64,000 nt of DNA from Paenibacillus plantarum. Lineage in GTDB: Bacteria; Bacillota; Bacilli; Paenibacillales; NBRC-103111. How positions within the stretch are numbered: the first letter of the stretch is position 1; every line of letters begins with the position of its first letter. Under the pieces are notes generated by a model that worked only from the letters and a program-made list of their open reading frames with translations, ran no database searches and was not told where the DNA came from. This document shows positions 45,700 to 54,470 of the stretch, piece by piece. Location of the stretch: assembly GCF_013141695.1 (NCBI RefSeq), contig NZ_WHNY01000035.1, positions 1 to 64,000 on the forward strand. Reading direction: 5' to 3'. A program made the position numbers and the translations under genes.

Positions 45700-46413
45700 T
45701 TACTTTGTAGACTTCGGTTGCGTTTCTGCATACTTCTTCCCTTGACTTAAGCCATACTTCGCTGCAATTCCAATCAATTGGTTATACTCGTCTTCCGATA
45801 GCTTCTGCAGAATAATATCCTTGGCTTTCTTCTTTTCATCTACAGATAAACCATTACCAGCCATCTTCGCAAAAAGTTGGATATCTGACGCACTTAATTT
45901 CTTTAGAAGCACCGAAGTCACCGAAGCCTTCTCCTTAAGCGTGATCGCATCCTGGACCTCTTTTGCTTTCTCCGTCGTAATTTGAGCTTCATAGCCTGTC
46001 CCATTCTTAGACGCTGCTGGAGATGGTGTCGAGATCTGATCAGCACTCTTAGATTCATTCGACTTCTGCGTAGATGAACTAGTAGCTTGTTTCTCAGTTG
46101 GTGTATCTATCGGAATTGTTGTCCCTTGCGGTTTAAGCGTAGGCGTCGCATCATCTAGCTTCTGCACATTGGGAATAGTAGACTCCATCGTTACTGTTGT
46201 TGCGTTAGTTTTACTATTAACATCACTAACATCAGAAACTATTAAACTAGTCTCATCTTCAGCTGCTTGACTGATTTCCAAAGGCATGGAGGGAATCATC
46301 GAATTCAGGAAATAAGACATAGCTATATTCATGCCAAAATACCCAACTACAAGCAGCAGAGCAGCACTACTTCCTGCCCATACTAGTCGCTTCATCCATT
46401 TCTTTTTCTTCAT
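45700..46413 (-). CDS. Membrane-anchored protein with Ser/Thr-rich linker and conserved C-terminal helical domain
   Basis: 237 residues from the chosen start (MKKKKWMKRL). N-terminal anchor at about residues 9-30, an extracellular low-complexity linker rich in Thr, Ser and Pro, and a C-terminal domain (about 170-230) with LSASDIQLFAKMAGNGLSVDEKKKAKDI core residues shared with its neighbour. A TATAAT at 46449-46454 on the minus strand, 36 bases upstream, probably starts the trio of genes. An ATG at 46428 is possible. Function unknown; duplication followed by divergence is evident. Confidence 0.75.
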   Translation of the reverse strand: MKKKKWMKRLVWAGSSAALLLVVGYFGMNIAMSYFLNSMIPSMPLEISQAAEDETSLIVSDVSDVNSKTNATTVTMESTIPNVQKLDDATPTLKPQGTTIPIDTPTEKQATSSSTQKSNESKSADQISTPSPAASKNGTGYEAQITTEKAKEVQDAITLKEKASVTSVLLKKLSASDIQLFAKMAGNGLSVDEKKKAKDIILQKLSEDEYNQLIGIAAKYGLSQGKKYAETQPKSTK

Positions 46414-46500
46414 ATATTCACCAACCAAGTCGCATAATAGATATGTTTATTATAAACTCTTAGAGCCCAGAAGTCACATATTGTCGCAGAAAACGCAAAA

Positions 46501-46524
46501 AAAATGCACCTCGAGGTGCATTTT
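46501..46524. terminator. 24-base perfect palindrome, terminator-like
   Basis: AAAATGCACCT and AGGTGCATTTT surround CG, giving a perfect palindrome. On the minus strand eight Ts follow, so it is a strong terminator in that direction; it lies upstream of the 45700-46413 gene and shields its promoter from transcripts arriving from the right. Confidence 0.8.
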
Positions 46525-46903
46525 AACGCAAAAATAATCACCCCATAAGACAGGCGACAAATTTCGACATACTTTTTAAATGAAAACGATTATATTAAAG
46601 TAATATAAGCCTTACACGGGAGACGATGCACTTGCCTAACTACTACTTTACAGAAGTATGGACCCCTTTGAAACTGCTCGGTATCAAGCTTTTCAAAGAT
46701 GATGAAGGCGCTATTTGGATCAAATGCTGGGGGTTTAAACGCAGACGTTTCACCGACAGTCCCAAATAACTGTTTGGTACATGCTGCCAATAATTTCATT
46801 ATACTTGAGGATTCGACATTTGCAGAGGGACCTAGGTCATAGTCAATAGTCCTATTTCTAGCTTGAATCAATACCCGCGGCGTCAATAAGACTACGAACG
46901 AAA
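46525..46903. other. Stretch between two minus-strand terminators, mostly empty
   Basis: Apart from the weak plus-strand candidate at 46626-46769, nothing reliable is seen. A 132-codon minus-strand frame (46590-46988) runs through the 46904-46924 terminator and overlaps a better-supported small gene in another frame, so it is not accepted. Confidence 0.4.
46626..46769 (+). CDS. Possible 47-residue small protein
   Basis: Plus-strand frame from ATG at 46626 to TAA at 46769, reading MHLPNYYFTEVWTPLKLLG, then IKLFKDDEGAIWIKCWGF and KRRRFTDSPK. The composition (aromatic core, basic end) looks protein-like. Support is weak: the GGGAG before the ATG is only three bases away and no clear promoter is visible. 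It could be a decayed gene fragment. Confidence 0.28.
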   Translation: MHLPNYYFTEVWTPLKLLGIKLFKDDEGAIWIKCWGFKRRRFTDSPK

Positions 46904-46924
46904 AAAGCACCCTTTGGGTGCTTT
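46904..46924 (-). terminator. Terminator of the riboswitch-controlled small gene
   Basis: AAAGCACCC (46904-46912) pairs with GGGTGCTTT (46916-46924); TTTTTTCG ends the arm on the minus strand. The stem begins two bases after the stop codon of the 42-codon gene. Confidence 0.88.
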
Positions 46925-46926
46925 CC

Positions 46927-47055
46927 TTATGTATACAGTTTAGTACGATGATAACTAATTTTATTAAAAATTTTCGTTCGCTCAACATCGCAGATGCAGC
47001 TATCCAGGATAGCCTCGTTAAATCTCAACCAAAAAGAATGCCAAAACTTATCCAT
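46927..47055 (-). CDS. 42-residue protein under c-di-GMP riboswitch control
   Basis: Short gene with every signal in place: GAGGAGGG six bases before the ATG at 47055, stop TAA at 46927-46929, terminator two bases later, and a riboswitch plus promoter upstream. The protein reads MDKFWHSFWLRFNEAILDSC followed by ICDVERTKIFNKISYHRTKL and YT. It is soluble or amphipathic rather than membrane-spanning, has an aromatic N-terminal helix candidate and a CIC motif. I do not recognise it. It could be a small regulator of the neighbouring exopolysaccharide machinery; that is inference from position and riboswitch type. The ribosome binding site can pair with CCTCC at 47089-47093, so control may be translational. 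Confidence 0.7.
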   Translation of the reverse strand: MDKFWHSFWLRFNEAILDSCICDVERTKIFNKISYHRTKLYT

Positions 47056-47094
47056 CTAATTCCCTCCTCGATTTCACATAAATCACTGGGAGGC

Positions 47095-47188
47095 ACGATG
47101 ATTCGGAAGCTGGCTGACATACTGGCATAAACCACCTTAGTCCCTATAGCTTTGCGTCACTGATTTTCATCAGCTTTGCCATTATCGT
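47095..47188 (-). ncRNA. Cyclic di-GMP-I (GEMM) riboswitch
   Basis: On the minus strand P1 is ACGAT (47188-47184) pairing with ATCGT (47099-47095). Inside are GGCAAAGC, the GNRA-capped stem CTGAT-GAAA-ATCAG, the hallmark GACGCAAAGC, then TATAGGGACTAAGG and CAGCCAGCTTCCG, which follow the order of the GEMM class I aptamer including its tetraloop and receptor region. Downstream a hairpin (47063-47093) pairs CCTCC with the GGAGG ribosome binding site of the 42-codon gene; this hairpin does not overlap P1, so the on/off direction cannot be told by eye. Confidence 0.88.
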
Positions 47189-47216
47189 CCGATTTATGTG
47201 ATTGACTTATATACCT

Positions 47217-47244
47217 ATTGTAGCAAATCCATGAATTGCGGCAA
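47217..47244 (-). promoter_or_regulatory. Promoter of the riboswitch unit
   Basis: On the minus strand TTGCCG (47244-47239) and TACAAT (47222-47217) are separated by 16 bases, about 28 bases before the aptamer. Confidence 0.6.
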
Positions 47245-47528
47245 TGGTCTATTCGTCGTGATTTTGGGGATGTGGGAGGGGCGGAAGTACTAGAGATAAT
47301 TATATACAGGCAAACTGTGGTATTGCAAAGTAAGCGAGTCAGATGCAGAAGAATATTCCACAGAAAGTGCGTGAAATTTATTCTCCCAGTCAAGAGCTTC
47401 GCAGGAAGGAATCTCCTCTTTCCAAGACAGCAACTTGCCCAACTTAACTAGAATACACATTTTGATCTCTGCTTGCCGTGTGTCGTATACTAACCTGTTT
47501 TTCCTGACCCATCCCTACTTACTTTTAT
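47245..47528. other. Gap between the exopolysaccharide operon end and the riboswitch promoter
   Basis: No gene or clear terminator is seen. Minor plus-strand open frames (for example 47236-47451) lack ribosome binding sites. The wecC-like gene ends at 47529 without an obvious hairpin after it. Confidence 0.4.
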
Positions 47529-48749
47529 TTATAATTTATAAGCAACATCATAAGTACAAATATTTTTTGTATCAAAAATAAGTTTATCCTTTATAAGATC
47601 CATATTATTTTTAATATGATCGTGTCCCACCATAATAACAATTATTTCTATCTCATTTAAGAAATCCTCGAAATTCATAAATTGATGATCAACAATTCTT
47701 TTCTTCACAAAAGGGTCAAATACTTTAACACCAAATGCCAAGTGTTCATCCATTCGCTCTAACAATTGAAGTGTTGGACTTTCTCTTGTATCGTCAACAT
47801 TCTCTTTATATGTTAACCCATAAAGACCAACTTTCGATATATCTCTTATATCATGTTCTCTCATAATATCTCTGATTCGGCCTAATACGTGTCTTGGCAT
47901 AGAATCATTTATTTTTCGTGCTGTTAATATTAGATTAGTTAGGTCAGGATAATCTCCAACTAAGAACCATGGGTCTACAGAAATACAATGCCCTCCCACA
48001 CCAGGACCAGGAAGTAATATATCAACTCGTGGATGTTTATTGGCAATTCTAATAATTTCATAAACATTCATTTTATCCATACGACAGATTTTTGCTAATT
48101 CATTCGCAAATGCAATATTAATATCTCTATAAGTATTTTCTACAACTTTCGACATTTCGGCTGATCTAATATCTGTTATCACTATTTCCGCTCTGCAAAA
48201 ATGTGCATACAATCCCTTTACTTTTTCACCGATTTCAGGACTATCTGCACCTATTGTTCTTGAATTATGTTCAAGTTCATAAATCATATTGCCAGGAATA
48301 ATTCTTTCAGGTGCATGTAATAAATGTACATCTTCTCCAAGAACCAACCCTCTTTTTTCTATTTCAGGGCGTACATATTTATCAATTGTACCTGGAGAAA
48401 TAGTTGATTCAATGATTATTGCTGCACCTTTCTCACAAATATCAAGAACACTGTTTAATGCTGAAACTACATACTTCGAGTCAAGTTTTTTATTCTCTTT
48501 AAGATATGGAGTTGGTACTGCAATAATATAAGTATGTGTTTTTTGATATTCTGTAGTAAATTCAATTCCATTTGCAATAGCTTCTTGAAAAAGTTCTTTT
48601 ATACCTTTTTCTTCAAAGGTCAGTTCCCCATTAATCAATGTAGTTACTAGTTCAATATTATTATCAGTACCCACTACCTTAATTCCATATTTCGCCATCA
48701 TTAGTGCTGTAGGTAGACCTATGTAGCCTAAACCAATAATGTTAATCAT
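47529..48749 (-). CDS. wecC: UDP-N-acetyl-D-mannosaminuronate dehydrogenase (WecC-like)
   Basis: 406-residue nucleotide-sugar dehydrogenase. NAD motif GLGYIGLPT at the N-terminus, ESTISPGT, HAPERIIPG, and the active-site segment GPGVGGHCISVDPWF with the catalytic Cys, which is closer to WecC (UDP-ManNAc) than to UDP-glucose dehydrogenases. It makes UDP-ManNAcA, a precursor for the polysaccharide of this cluster; the matching 2-epimerase is not in the window. AGAGGGG lies nine bases before the ATG. It is the last gene of the operon. Confidence 0.88.
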   Translation of the reverse strand: MINIIGLGYIGLPTALMMAKYGIKVVGTDNNIELVTTLINGELTFEEKGIKELFQEAIANGIEFTTEYQKTHTYIIAVPTPYLKENKKLDSKYVVSALNSVLDICEKGAAIIIESTISPGTIDKYVRPEIEKRGLVLGEDVHLLHAPERIIPGNMIYELEHNSRTIGADSPEIGEKVKGLYAHFCRAEIVITDIRSAEMSKVVENTYRDINIAFANELAKICRMDKMNVYEIIRIANKHPRVDILLPGPGVGGHCISVDPWFLVGDYPDLTNLILTARKINDSMPRHVLGRIRDIMREHDIRDISKVGLYGLTYKENVDDTRESPTLQLLERMDEHLAFGVKVFDPFVKKRIVDHQFMNFEDFLNEIEIIVIMVGHDHIKNNMDLIKDKLIFDTKNICTYDVAYKL

Positions 48750-48763
48750 TTAATTAAACCCCT

Positions 48764-50050
48764 CTATTCCCTTATAGCTTTAACTGAAATACCCTTGCTT
48801 AATTTATAAATATATAAATAGAAAATTATATAAATTAATGAATAAGTCGCAGTTATAATAGTTAGGAACGTATATATATCACATCCCATTAATTTGCAAA
48901 TCATATAAGAAACAACCGATGCTACAATAAATAGATTAGATATATAAAATTCCGCTTTTTGTTTCCCTGAGATAATCAACGCTGGTGCTAATGCTGAAAC
49001 AATAAACCTTAGACCATACATCGGTGAGAGTATTTGAACATAAACACCCGCCTCATTCCAGCTCCCCCCGAAAACTAGTCTGAATACAAAAGGCCCCATT
49101 ATAAATAATAGTATTACCATAGGTATTGATAAACACAAAAGAAAAAGGCTTATTATCTTTAACGAACTCCTATAATTACCTAACAATTTATTTTCTTCAA
49201 ATGCTCTTTGAAAGAACACTTTAGATACATTCATACTAATCAAATTTAAAGGTAGCCCTAAAATCCTGTAGGAAATCGCGTAGAATCCAAAAATTACAAG
49301 TCCAAAAAGATCAATAATAAAGAAATTTAAGATTGAGTATGCTGCAGTATTAATAAAATGTGCAGGCATAGAGAATTTTGGTAAATCTTTATATTTAATT
49401 AATGAATTTTTTATTCCTGTAAAATTAACTTCCTTTAGTTGAATTCTATTCCTATATAAATGTTTTCCTTGTCTTTTAAACCCAACTAACATTCCTAGTA
49501 ATTGAGATAATAATAACCCTATTGATCCAAATTTCAGAAGCCCAAAGACCAATACCCCAACATTTTGAGCCAATGTTCTAGTTACTGTTACAGAAGAAAT
49601 AATTTTAAACTCTTTATACCTATTGTTATAGGCTGTTAAGATATTAACAAACACTGTAAGAAATAATACACCAATTACTAAATAAGCAAATCCTCCAACT
49701 TCATCTGTTATCTGTAAATTATTTGATAAATAAATCTTAAAACCTATTGTAATTAATACTAAAAATGTAAAGGAAAAAAAAATACTTCCAACAATTAATT
49801 GCACGACTTCTTTTTCATCTTCTGCAGCTACAATTGCCTGATCATATTTCCCACACAAGACTGGCCCAAAAATTGTTACTACAGTCAATATTAAAGTGTA
49901 TATACCTATCTCTTCAGGCGCATATAGTCTTGTCATCAAAGGTGCTACAATAACTGTTATGATTTGAGCAAGAAAAGACCCTATTGCTAATTGATAAATA
50001 TATTTAAAATATTGCGAGTCTAGAAGCGCCTTTTTCAGTTTTATTTGCAT
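48764..50050 (-). CDS. Wzx-type oligosaccharide flippase
   Basis: 428-residue polytopic membrane protein with about 12 helices and the MATE/MOP layout of polysaccharide transporters (N-terminal FLAQIITVIVAPLMTRLYAPEEIG segment, GLYT/GIYT-type turns). It would move undecaprenyl-linked repeat units across the membrane before polymerisation by the Wzy-like protein. It overlaps the upstream acyltransferase gene by 47 bases; AAAGGA about eleven bases before the ATG supports the start. Strongly AT-rich, like its neighbours. Confidence 0.88.
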   Translation of the reverse strand: MQIKLKKALLDSQYFKYIYQLAIGSFLAQIITVIVAPLMTRLYAPEEIGIYTLILTVVTIFGPVLCGKYDQAIVAAEDEKEVVQLIVGSIFFSFTFLVLITIGFKIYLSNNLQITDEVGGFAYLVIGVLFLTVFVNILTAYNNRYKEFKIISSVTVTRTLAQNVGVLVFGLLKFGSIGLLLSQLLGMLVGFKRQGKHLYRNRIQLKEVNFTGIKNSLIKYKDLPKFSMPAHFINTAAYSILNFFIIDLFGLVIFGFYAISYRILGLPLNLISMNVSKVFFQRAFEENKLLGNYRSSLKIISLFLLCLSIPMVILLFIMGPFVFRLVFGGSWNEAGVYVQILSPMYGLRFIVSALAPALIISGKQKAEFYISNLFIVASVVSYMICKLMGCDIYTFLTIITATYSLIYIIFYLYIYKLSKGISVKAIRE

Positions 50051-50660
50051 TTGATAGCAGTTCCTTTTCTAAGTCTTTTATTTTTTTTGCAGGAACACCA
50101 CCAATTATGCAGTAACCTTCTTTAAAACTTTTAGTAACAACTGCACCTGCACCAATAATGGTACGATCACCTAAAATTACTCCAGGTAGAATTACTGCAT
50201 TCATTCCTATCCAACAATTTTTACCGATAATAATGTCTTTAGGTTCGTCATGTGCATCTAAATCATATGCATTATGATTTTCAGTAATTAACCCAACGTT
50301 TGGCGCAATATATGTACCTTCTCCAATTACAATTCTTCCGCCACTCCAATTCTGAAAATAGCAGCCCATGTGTTGAAAGTTATTTATATCATTTACATTA
50401 AAAAAAATGTTATCAGTTTTTCCGATTATGTTATTATGTGATACTGGGTATGGAACATGTCTATTTTTACCTAGCAACTTTTGAAATAATAAACTTCTCC
50501 AGCACCATTTCCAACCTTCAATATTGTTATCAAACCAGCGTCCTTTAAGAAATTCATTATTAAAGAATAAAGGCATCATCAATTTTGAAAGTAAAATAAA
50601 TATTCGATGTATAAACAGTCTCATTCTCTTACTATATCCCCCATCAACAAGTTCCATCAT
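50004..50660 (-). CDS. Left-handed beta-helix O-acetyltransferase
   Basis: 218-residue hexapeptide-repeat acyltransferase. After about 90 residues including WCWRSLLFQ, the hexapeptide turns are seen as IVIGEGTYIAPNVGLI, DIIIGKNCWIGMNAVILPG and DRTIIGAGAVVTKSF, ending with GGVPAKKI, as in WcaF/CatB-like enzymes. It probably O-acetylates a sugar of the repeat unit. It overlaps the Wzy-like gene by 17 bases and the flippase gene by 47. Starts at 50660 or the ATG at 50624 are both possible. Confidence 0.85.
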   Translation of the reverse strand: MMELVDGGYSKRMRLFIHRIFILLSKLMMPLFFNNEFLKGRWFDNNIEGWKWCWRSLLFQKLLGKNRHVPYPVSHNNIIGKTDNIFFNVNDINNFQHMGCYFQNWSGGRIVIGEGTYIAPNVGLITENHNAYDLDAHDEPKDIIIGKNCWIGMNAVILPGVILGDRTIIGAGAVVTKSFKEGYCIIGGVPAKKIKDLEKELLSNANKTEKGASRLAIF

Positions 50661-52053
50661 TGATATGTCTCTTATTCTTAAATCTAATTAAATTTACTAT
50701 AATAGCAAACAGTAGTACCATAATCATGTCATATCTATTGCGGAAGAAAGAATCTAAATCAGCATATGGAACTAAGATAAACAAAATTAGAGCAATTCTT
50801 AAAGTAATAAAATAAAACTTATTTGAATGTAATTCCCCTATTATTACATCCATTTTTTTACACAAGATAGCTACAATAACAAAAATTATTAGTATACCAA
50901 TAAATCCAAATTGCCTAATTCCCAAGGTTATTAAATCGGTTGGAATCCCACCTTGTATATCAGTTCCAGAATAATATTGTGTTATAAAGTAATAACCTGA
51001 TGTAACTTTCGTTAGACCGAAAATACTTAAAATAGAAGTTGGGATGATATTGATAATCCAAGTAAAATAATCCACTCCCATTCTAAATCCAAAGGCATCA
51101 TTAATATGATGTACATTTAATAAATTTAGATATGGAAAAGCAAATTCATTTATAAATGAGCCAAAATCAGACGAACTTTCTTTAATATATCCATAACTTA
51201 AATAGAAAAAAAGATTATCAAGATGTTTAAGCAAAATAAAACCTAGAATAGAATACACACACATATAAAAAAACGGATGTTTAGATTTTCTAAAGGCATA
51301 ATCTATAAAAAATGTTAAGCCAAACAGTAATACTCCTAACCTACCTGCGCTAATAAGAAGAAGAAACATACTTGCTAAAATTGATAATAAAAGGAAAAGG
51401 ATAATAAGAAAGCTTCGTTTAATTCTTAATGCATAAACTAAGAAATAAGTAGAAGCAAGTGAACTAACCATTAAAACTATAGCGAAGAGTCTATTTTGAG
51501 GTATTAAGAGTGAATTATCACTTCCGTATGCTCTTAACTGATCTCCCATTGCCAATGCATTCAAGATACCCCCAAGACTATTAGCAATAAGTAACTCAGC
51601 AAAAACACCGATACTTAATGAAGAAACACCCGCGAAAACTGCAAACTTATACACGTTTTTTTCTTCGTTTACATTTAGATTCAAAAATCTTTTTTCTCTG
51701 TTCTCGGTTTTAGAAAACTCTGTAATCTTATTACTTAGTTTTATTTTAGAAGTAAACCTTATACGATAAACAAACATAAACACTGAATAAGAAATTACAG
51801 TATAAGAAAATGCATAAAATATGTCATGGGAGTCACTTAAACTGATCCGTAGTACGAACCCCACTAAACCGGTTGCATTCATGTCTATGTAGATGTGTAT
51901 AAAAATTGGAATAAAGATATAATACAATATAAATGCTGCCTGAAAAAATATGAAAGCATTCAGGATTCTCTTATGCTTATACTCAGTGAGCAAATTATAA
52001 ATCGCTATTATCAACAATAAACTGTACAAAGATACTACTAACCAAGTTGCCAT
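50644..52053 (-). CDS. Wzy-type O-antigen/exopolysaccharide polymerase
   Basis: 469-residue hydrophobic protein with about 11-12 membrane helices and a large loop after residue 280, typical of oligosaccharide repeat-unit polymerases. Wzy sequences are poorly conserved, so the call rests on topology, the DLITLGIRQFGFIGI-type segment late in the protein, and position between glycosyltransferase and flippase genes. It is three bases after the glycosyltransferase gene. Very AT-rich. Confidence 0.8.
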   Translation of the reverse strand: MATWLVVSLYSLLLIIAIYNLLTEYKHKRILNAFIFFQAAFILYYIFIPIFIHIYIDMNATGLVGFVLRISLSDSHDIFYAFSYTVISYSVFMFVYRIRFTSKIKLSNKITEFSKTENREKRFLNLNVNEEKNVYKFAVFAGVSSLSIGVFAELLIANSLGGILNALAMGDQLRAYGSDNSLLIPQNRLFAIVLMVSSLASTYFLVYALRIKRSFLIILFLLLSILASMFLLLISAGRLGVLLFGLTFFIDYAFRKSKHPFFYMCVYSILGFILLKHLDNLFFYLSYGYIKESSSDFGSFINEFAFPYLNLLNVHHINDAFGFRMGVDYFTWIINIIPTSILSIFGLTKVTSGYYFITQYYSGTDIQGGIPTDLITLGIRQFGFIGILIIFVIVAILCKKMDVIIGELHSNKFYFITLRIALILFILVPYADLDSFFRNRYDMIMVLLFAIIVNLIRFKNKRHINDGTC

Positions 52054-52056
52054 TTA

Positions 52057-53253
52057 TTACACTCCAGTTTTAACAATTACTTTTGCGTTTATGTTAATAA
52101 TTTTACTTACAATATTCTCAGAGCAAAAATCTTCCACTATAAATTTTGTGTTTTCAAATTCTTTATTTTCAATCCGTGTAATTTTTTCGAAGATTTCATT
52201 TTTATTATTATCAGCAAACACATAGCGATTATAATTATTAAATGTTTTCAACAGTGTCTCTTTTTGTCCATCAAGTATAAATAAAATTAGCTTATTAGTA
52301 CCTGAATATTGATAAATTTTACCTGGGATTTGTGTGCCCTCAATATTACTTAGATGAACGAGTACATCGCATTTTTTTTCAAATTCTTTTGTTTTCTCGA
52401 AAGATACTCTTGGGTAAACTTTGATTCGATCTGTACTCTCAATATTAATATCGCTTAATCCACATATAATTAAGGAGTGTCTAGAATTATTTATTGCATC
52501 ATAAAGAGGTTGGATATCTCTTATTTTTGATGAATAATCACCACTGTATAAAAATGTTAAATTTTCTTTAAAACTATCCCTATTAGGATATATCTCTTCC
52601 TTCACATACGGAATCGGTACATAATCCATTTTTATAGCATAGTTTGGGTATATCATTTTCTGTTCGTTCAATGTCAATTTTGATACGTAGATTATTTTAT
52701 TTGCATACTCAAAGAGTTTTTTCTCTTCTTTTTTGATTTTTGAATTCAATAATTTATTGCTTCTGGTTATATCCGACAAAAATGGATCTCCCCAAATTTG
52801 AATCCATGGTGTTTTACTTACTAGTCTTCTTTCAAACATTTTTCTAACAAAAAGATGCGATGATTTAGGATCAGAAGAAGAGATAATTAAATCGTATTTA
52901 TTATCCGTTATATCAATTTTATCCTTTGTTACATAGTCTACTACACCTTTAAGATTGTCATAAATTTCAAAGTATTTTATTAAATTGTAGGCTAGTTTTT
53001 TTAAAGGTTGTATTACTTTAAATTTCCTACTGAGTTTTACAATATCTTGTATACCGCCCAACTTAAGATAGCTTACATTTAAGTTACTATATGATAAACT
53101 CTGATCATAATTCGAATGATTTTTATCAAATTCGGTCGTAATAAGATCTACTTCATGTCCTATTTTTAATAATCCTTCAATTGTCGCACGGTTTCTTATC
53201 GAAGAAGAAGTATTAATCTCTAAAGGTCTGGAAACCACATATAAAATTTTCAC
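52057..53253 (-). CDS. Glycosyltransferase, family 4-like (divergent)
   Basis: 398-residue GT-B-fold protein. The N-terminus (YVVSRPLEINTSSSIRN, then GHEVDLITTEF) matches GT4-type acceptor domains, IIYVSKLTLNEQKMI marks the linker and LFLYSGDYSSKIRDIQPLYDAI the donor domain; the ExxxxxxxE motif is weak (EGTQIPGKIYQYSG). It likely adds one sugar of the repeat unit. Third of three consecutive glycosyltransferase genes. Confidence 0.78.
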   Translation of the reverse strand: MKILYVVSRPLEINTSSSIRNRATIEGLLKIGHEVDLITTEFDKNHSNYDQSLSYSNLNVSYLKLGGIQDIVKLSRKFKVIQPLKKLAYNLIKYFEIYDNLKGVVDYVTKDKIDITDNKYDLIISSSDPKSSHLFVRKMFERRLVSKTPWIQIWGDPFLSDITRSNKLLNSKIKKEEKKLFEYANKIIYVSKLTLNEQKMIYPNYAIKMDYVPIPYVKEEIYPNRDSFKENLTFLYSGDYSSKIRDIQPLYDAINNSRHSLIICGLSDINIESTDRIKVYPRVSFEKTKEFEKKCDVLVHLSNIEGTQIPGKIYQYSGTNKLILFILDGQKETLLKTFNNYNRYVFADNNKNEIFEKITRIENKEFENTKFIVEDFCSENIVSKIININAKVIVKTGV

Positions 53254-53312
53254 CTATTTATCACCTTCCTTTACCTTAAAGCGTAATACATACGAATTCC
53301 AACAAACTTTCT

Positions 53313-54437
53313 TTATAAATTACTGTAAAGATCTATTAATCTCACTTCCATCTCATCCCAACTATATTTATCCCTGTATAAATTCTTCATTTTAGACGAT
53401 ATTTTACTCCATTCCTCTTTCCGTTCAACTAACTTCTTAATAGCCTTCTCTAAACTCTCTCGGTTGTAATCAATTACTTCACCGAAACCATTAGTTATAA
53501 TAGTATCATCCATCCCTGTGTTCTTCACCATAATAAGCGGCTTTCCTAACATTAATGCTTCGTAGAATTTATTAGGTGCTGAATAATAATGATTTGGTAC
53601 ACTCGGATCATAAATCGCAGTCATTAGATCACAACTACTTTCTAATTCTAATGTTTTATGGTATGGAAGCTTGCCATAAAAAATAATATTGTTACTTTCC
53701 AATGCAGCTTTTTCTAAATAATTTTCATACTCCCCGAAACCCCCAACATGAAACTCGTACAAAGGATTTTTCTTTACAAATTCCACAATTTCACGTATAA
53801 ATCTTCCATCTCCAAGAATCCCAACATAAACTATTTTTGTTATATTGGGATTCAAATTCAGAGCTTGAAAACCCGCTTCCATACTAGCCGGTGTATTATG
53901 TATTACGGTTAATCGTTTTGGACTCGTACCTTTAATTTGTTCGCGCCTTTTATCTGAACATATAATGACAGCATCCGCTGTATTTATAATGGCATGGTCT
54001 TGATAAACAATATACTTTTTAAGTTTGAGAGGTACTCCAAATGCATCTACATAATAATCGAAAATATCATAAACCAATTTTTTCTTCAATATCTTTGCAA
54101 CTATATTTGATATAAAAGCAGTATCAAAATCACAGGCATGGATAACATCATACCGATGTTTGTTTCTTAATAACCAATTAAACACCCTATTTTGAAATTT
54201 TAGCAATGGTAATAAGTTTTTTCGAATACCACCACCATAAGTGGCAGGTATTCCTAAACGATGAATCTTCACATAACCAATGTCTAATTTTAAATGAGAC
54301 TCTATATGTTTATATTTTCCGCTTCGATCCCATGCGAGAATTTCAACTTCATGCCCTGCTTTAATAAGACTATTCACTTCCTTTTCCACCCTAGAATCCG
54401 GATCGACAGGATTAGAACGTACAAATATAACCCTCAT
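53313..54437 (-). CDS. Glycosyltransferase, family 4
   Basis: 374-residue GT-B enzyme. DSRVEKEVNSLIKAGHEVEILAW at the N-terminus, HACDFDTAF, and the donor-site segment APNKFYEALMLGKPLIM with the characteristic Glu. The protein is cytoplasmic and probably membrane-peripheral. It lies 33 bases after the preceding glycosyltransferase gene in the operon. Donor and acceptor sugars are unknown. Confidence 0.88.
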   Translation of the reverse strand: MRVIFVRSNPVDPDSRVEKEVNSLIKAGHEVEILAWDRSGKYKHIESHLKLDIGYVKIHRLGIPATYGGGIRKNLLPLLKFQNRVFNWLLRNKHRYDVIHACDFDTAFISNIVAKILKKKLVYDIFDYYVDAFGVPLKLKKYIVYQDHAIINTADAVIICSDKRREQIKGTSPKRLTVIHNTPASMEAGFQALNLNPNITKIVYVGILGDGRFIREIVEFVKKNPLYEFHVGGFGEYENYLEKAALESNNIIFYGKLPYHKTLELESSCDLMTAIYDPSVPNHYYSAPNKFYEALMLGKPLIMVKNTGMDDTIITNGFGEVIDYNRESLEKAIKKLVERKEEWSKISSKMKNLYRDKYSWDEMEVRLIDLYSNL

Positions 54438-54470
54438 TCATAGACACTCTTTTCTACTGATAAATTGTAA

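Noticed and set aside
46590..46988. 132-codon minus-strand frame
   Set aside because: It reads through a strong terminator at 46904-46924 and overlaps, in another frame, the 42-codon gene with a far better ribosome binding site; its own start has none.
46918..47130. 70-codon plus-strand frame across the riboswitch
   Set aside because: It is antisense to the riboswitch and the small gene and lacks a ribosome binding site.
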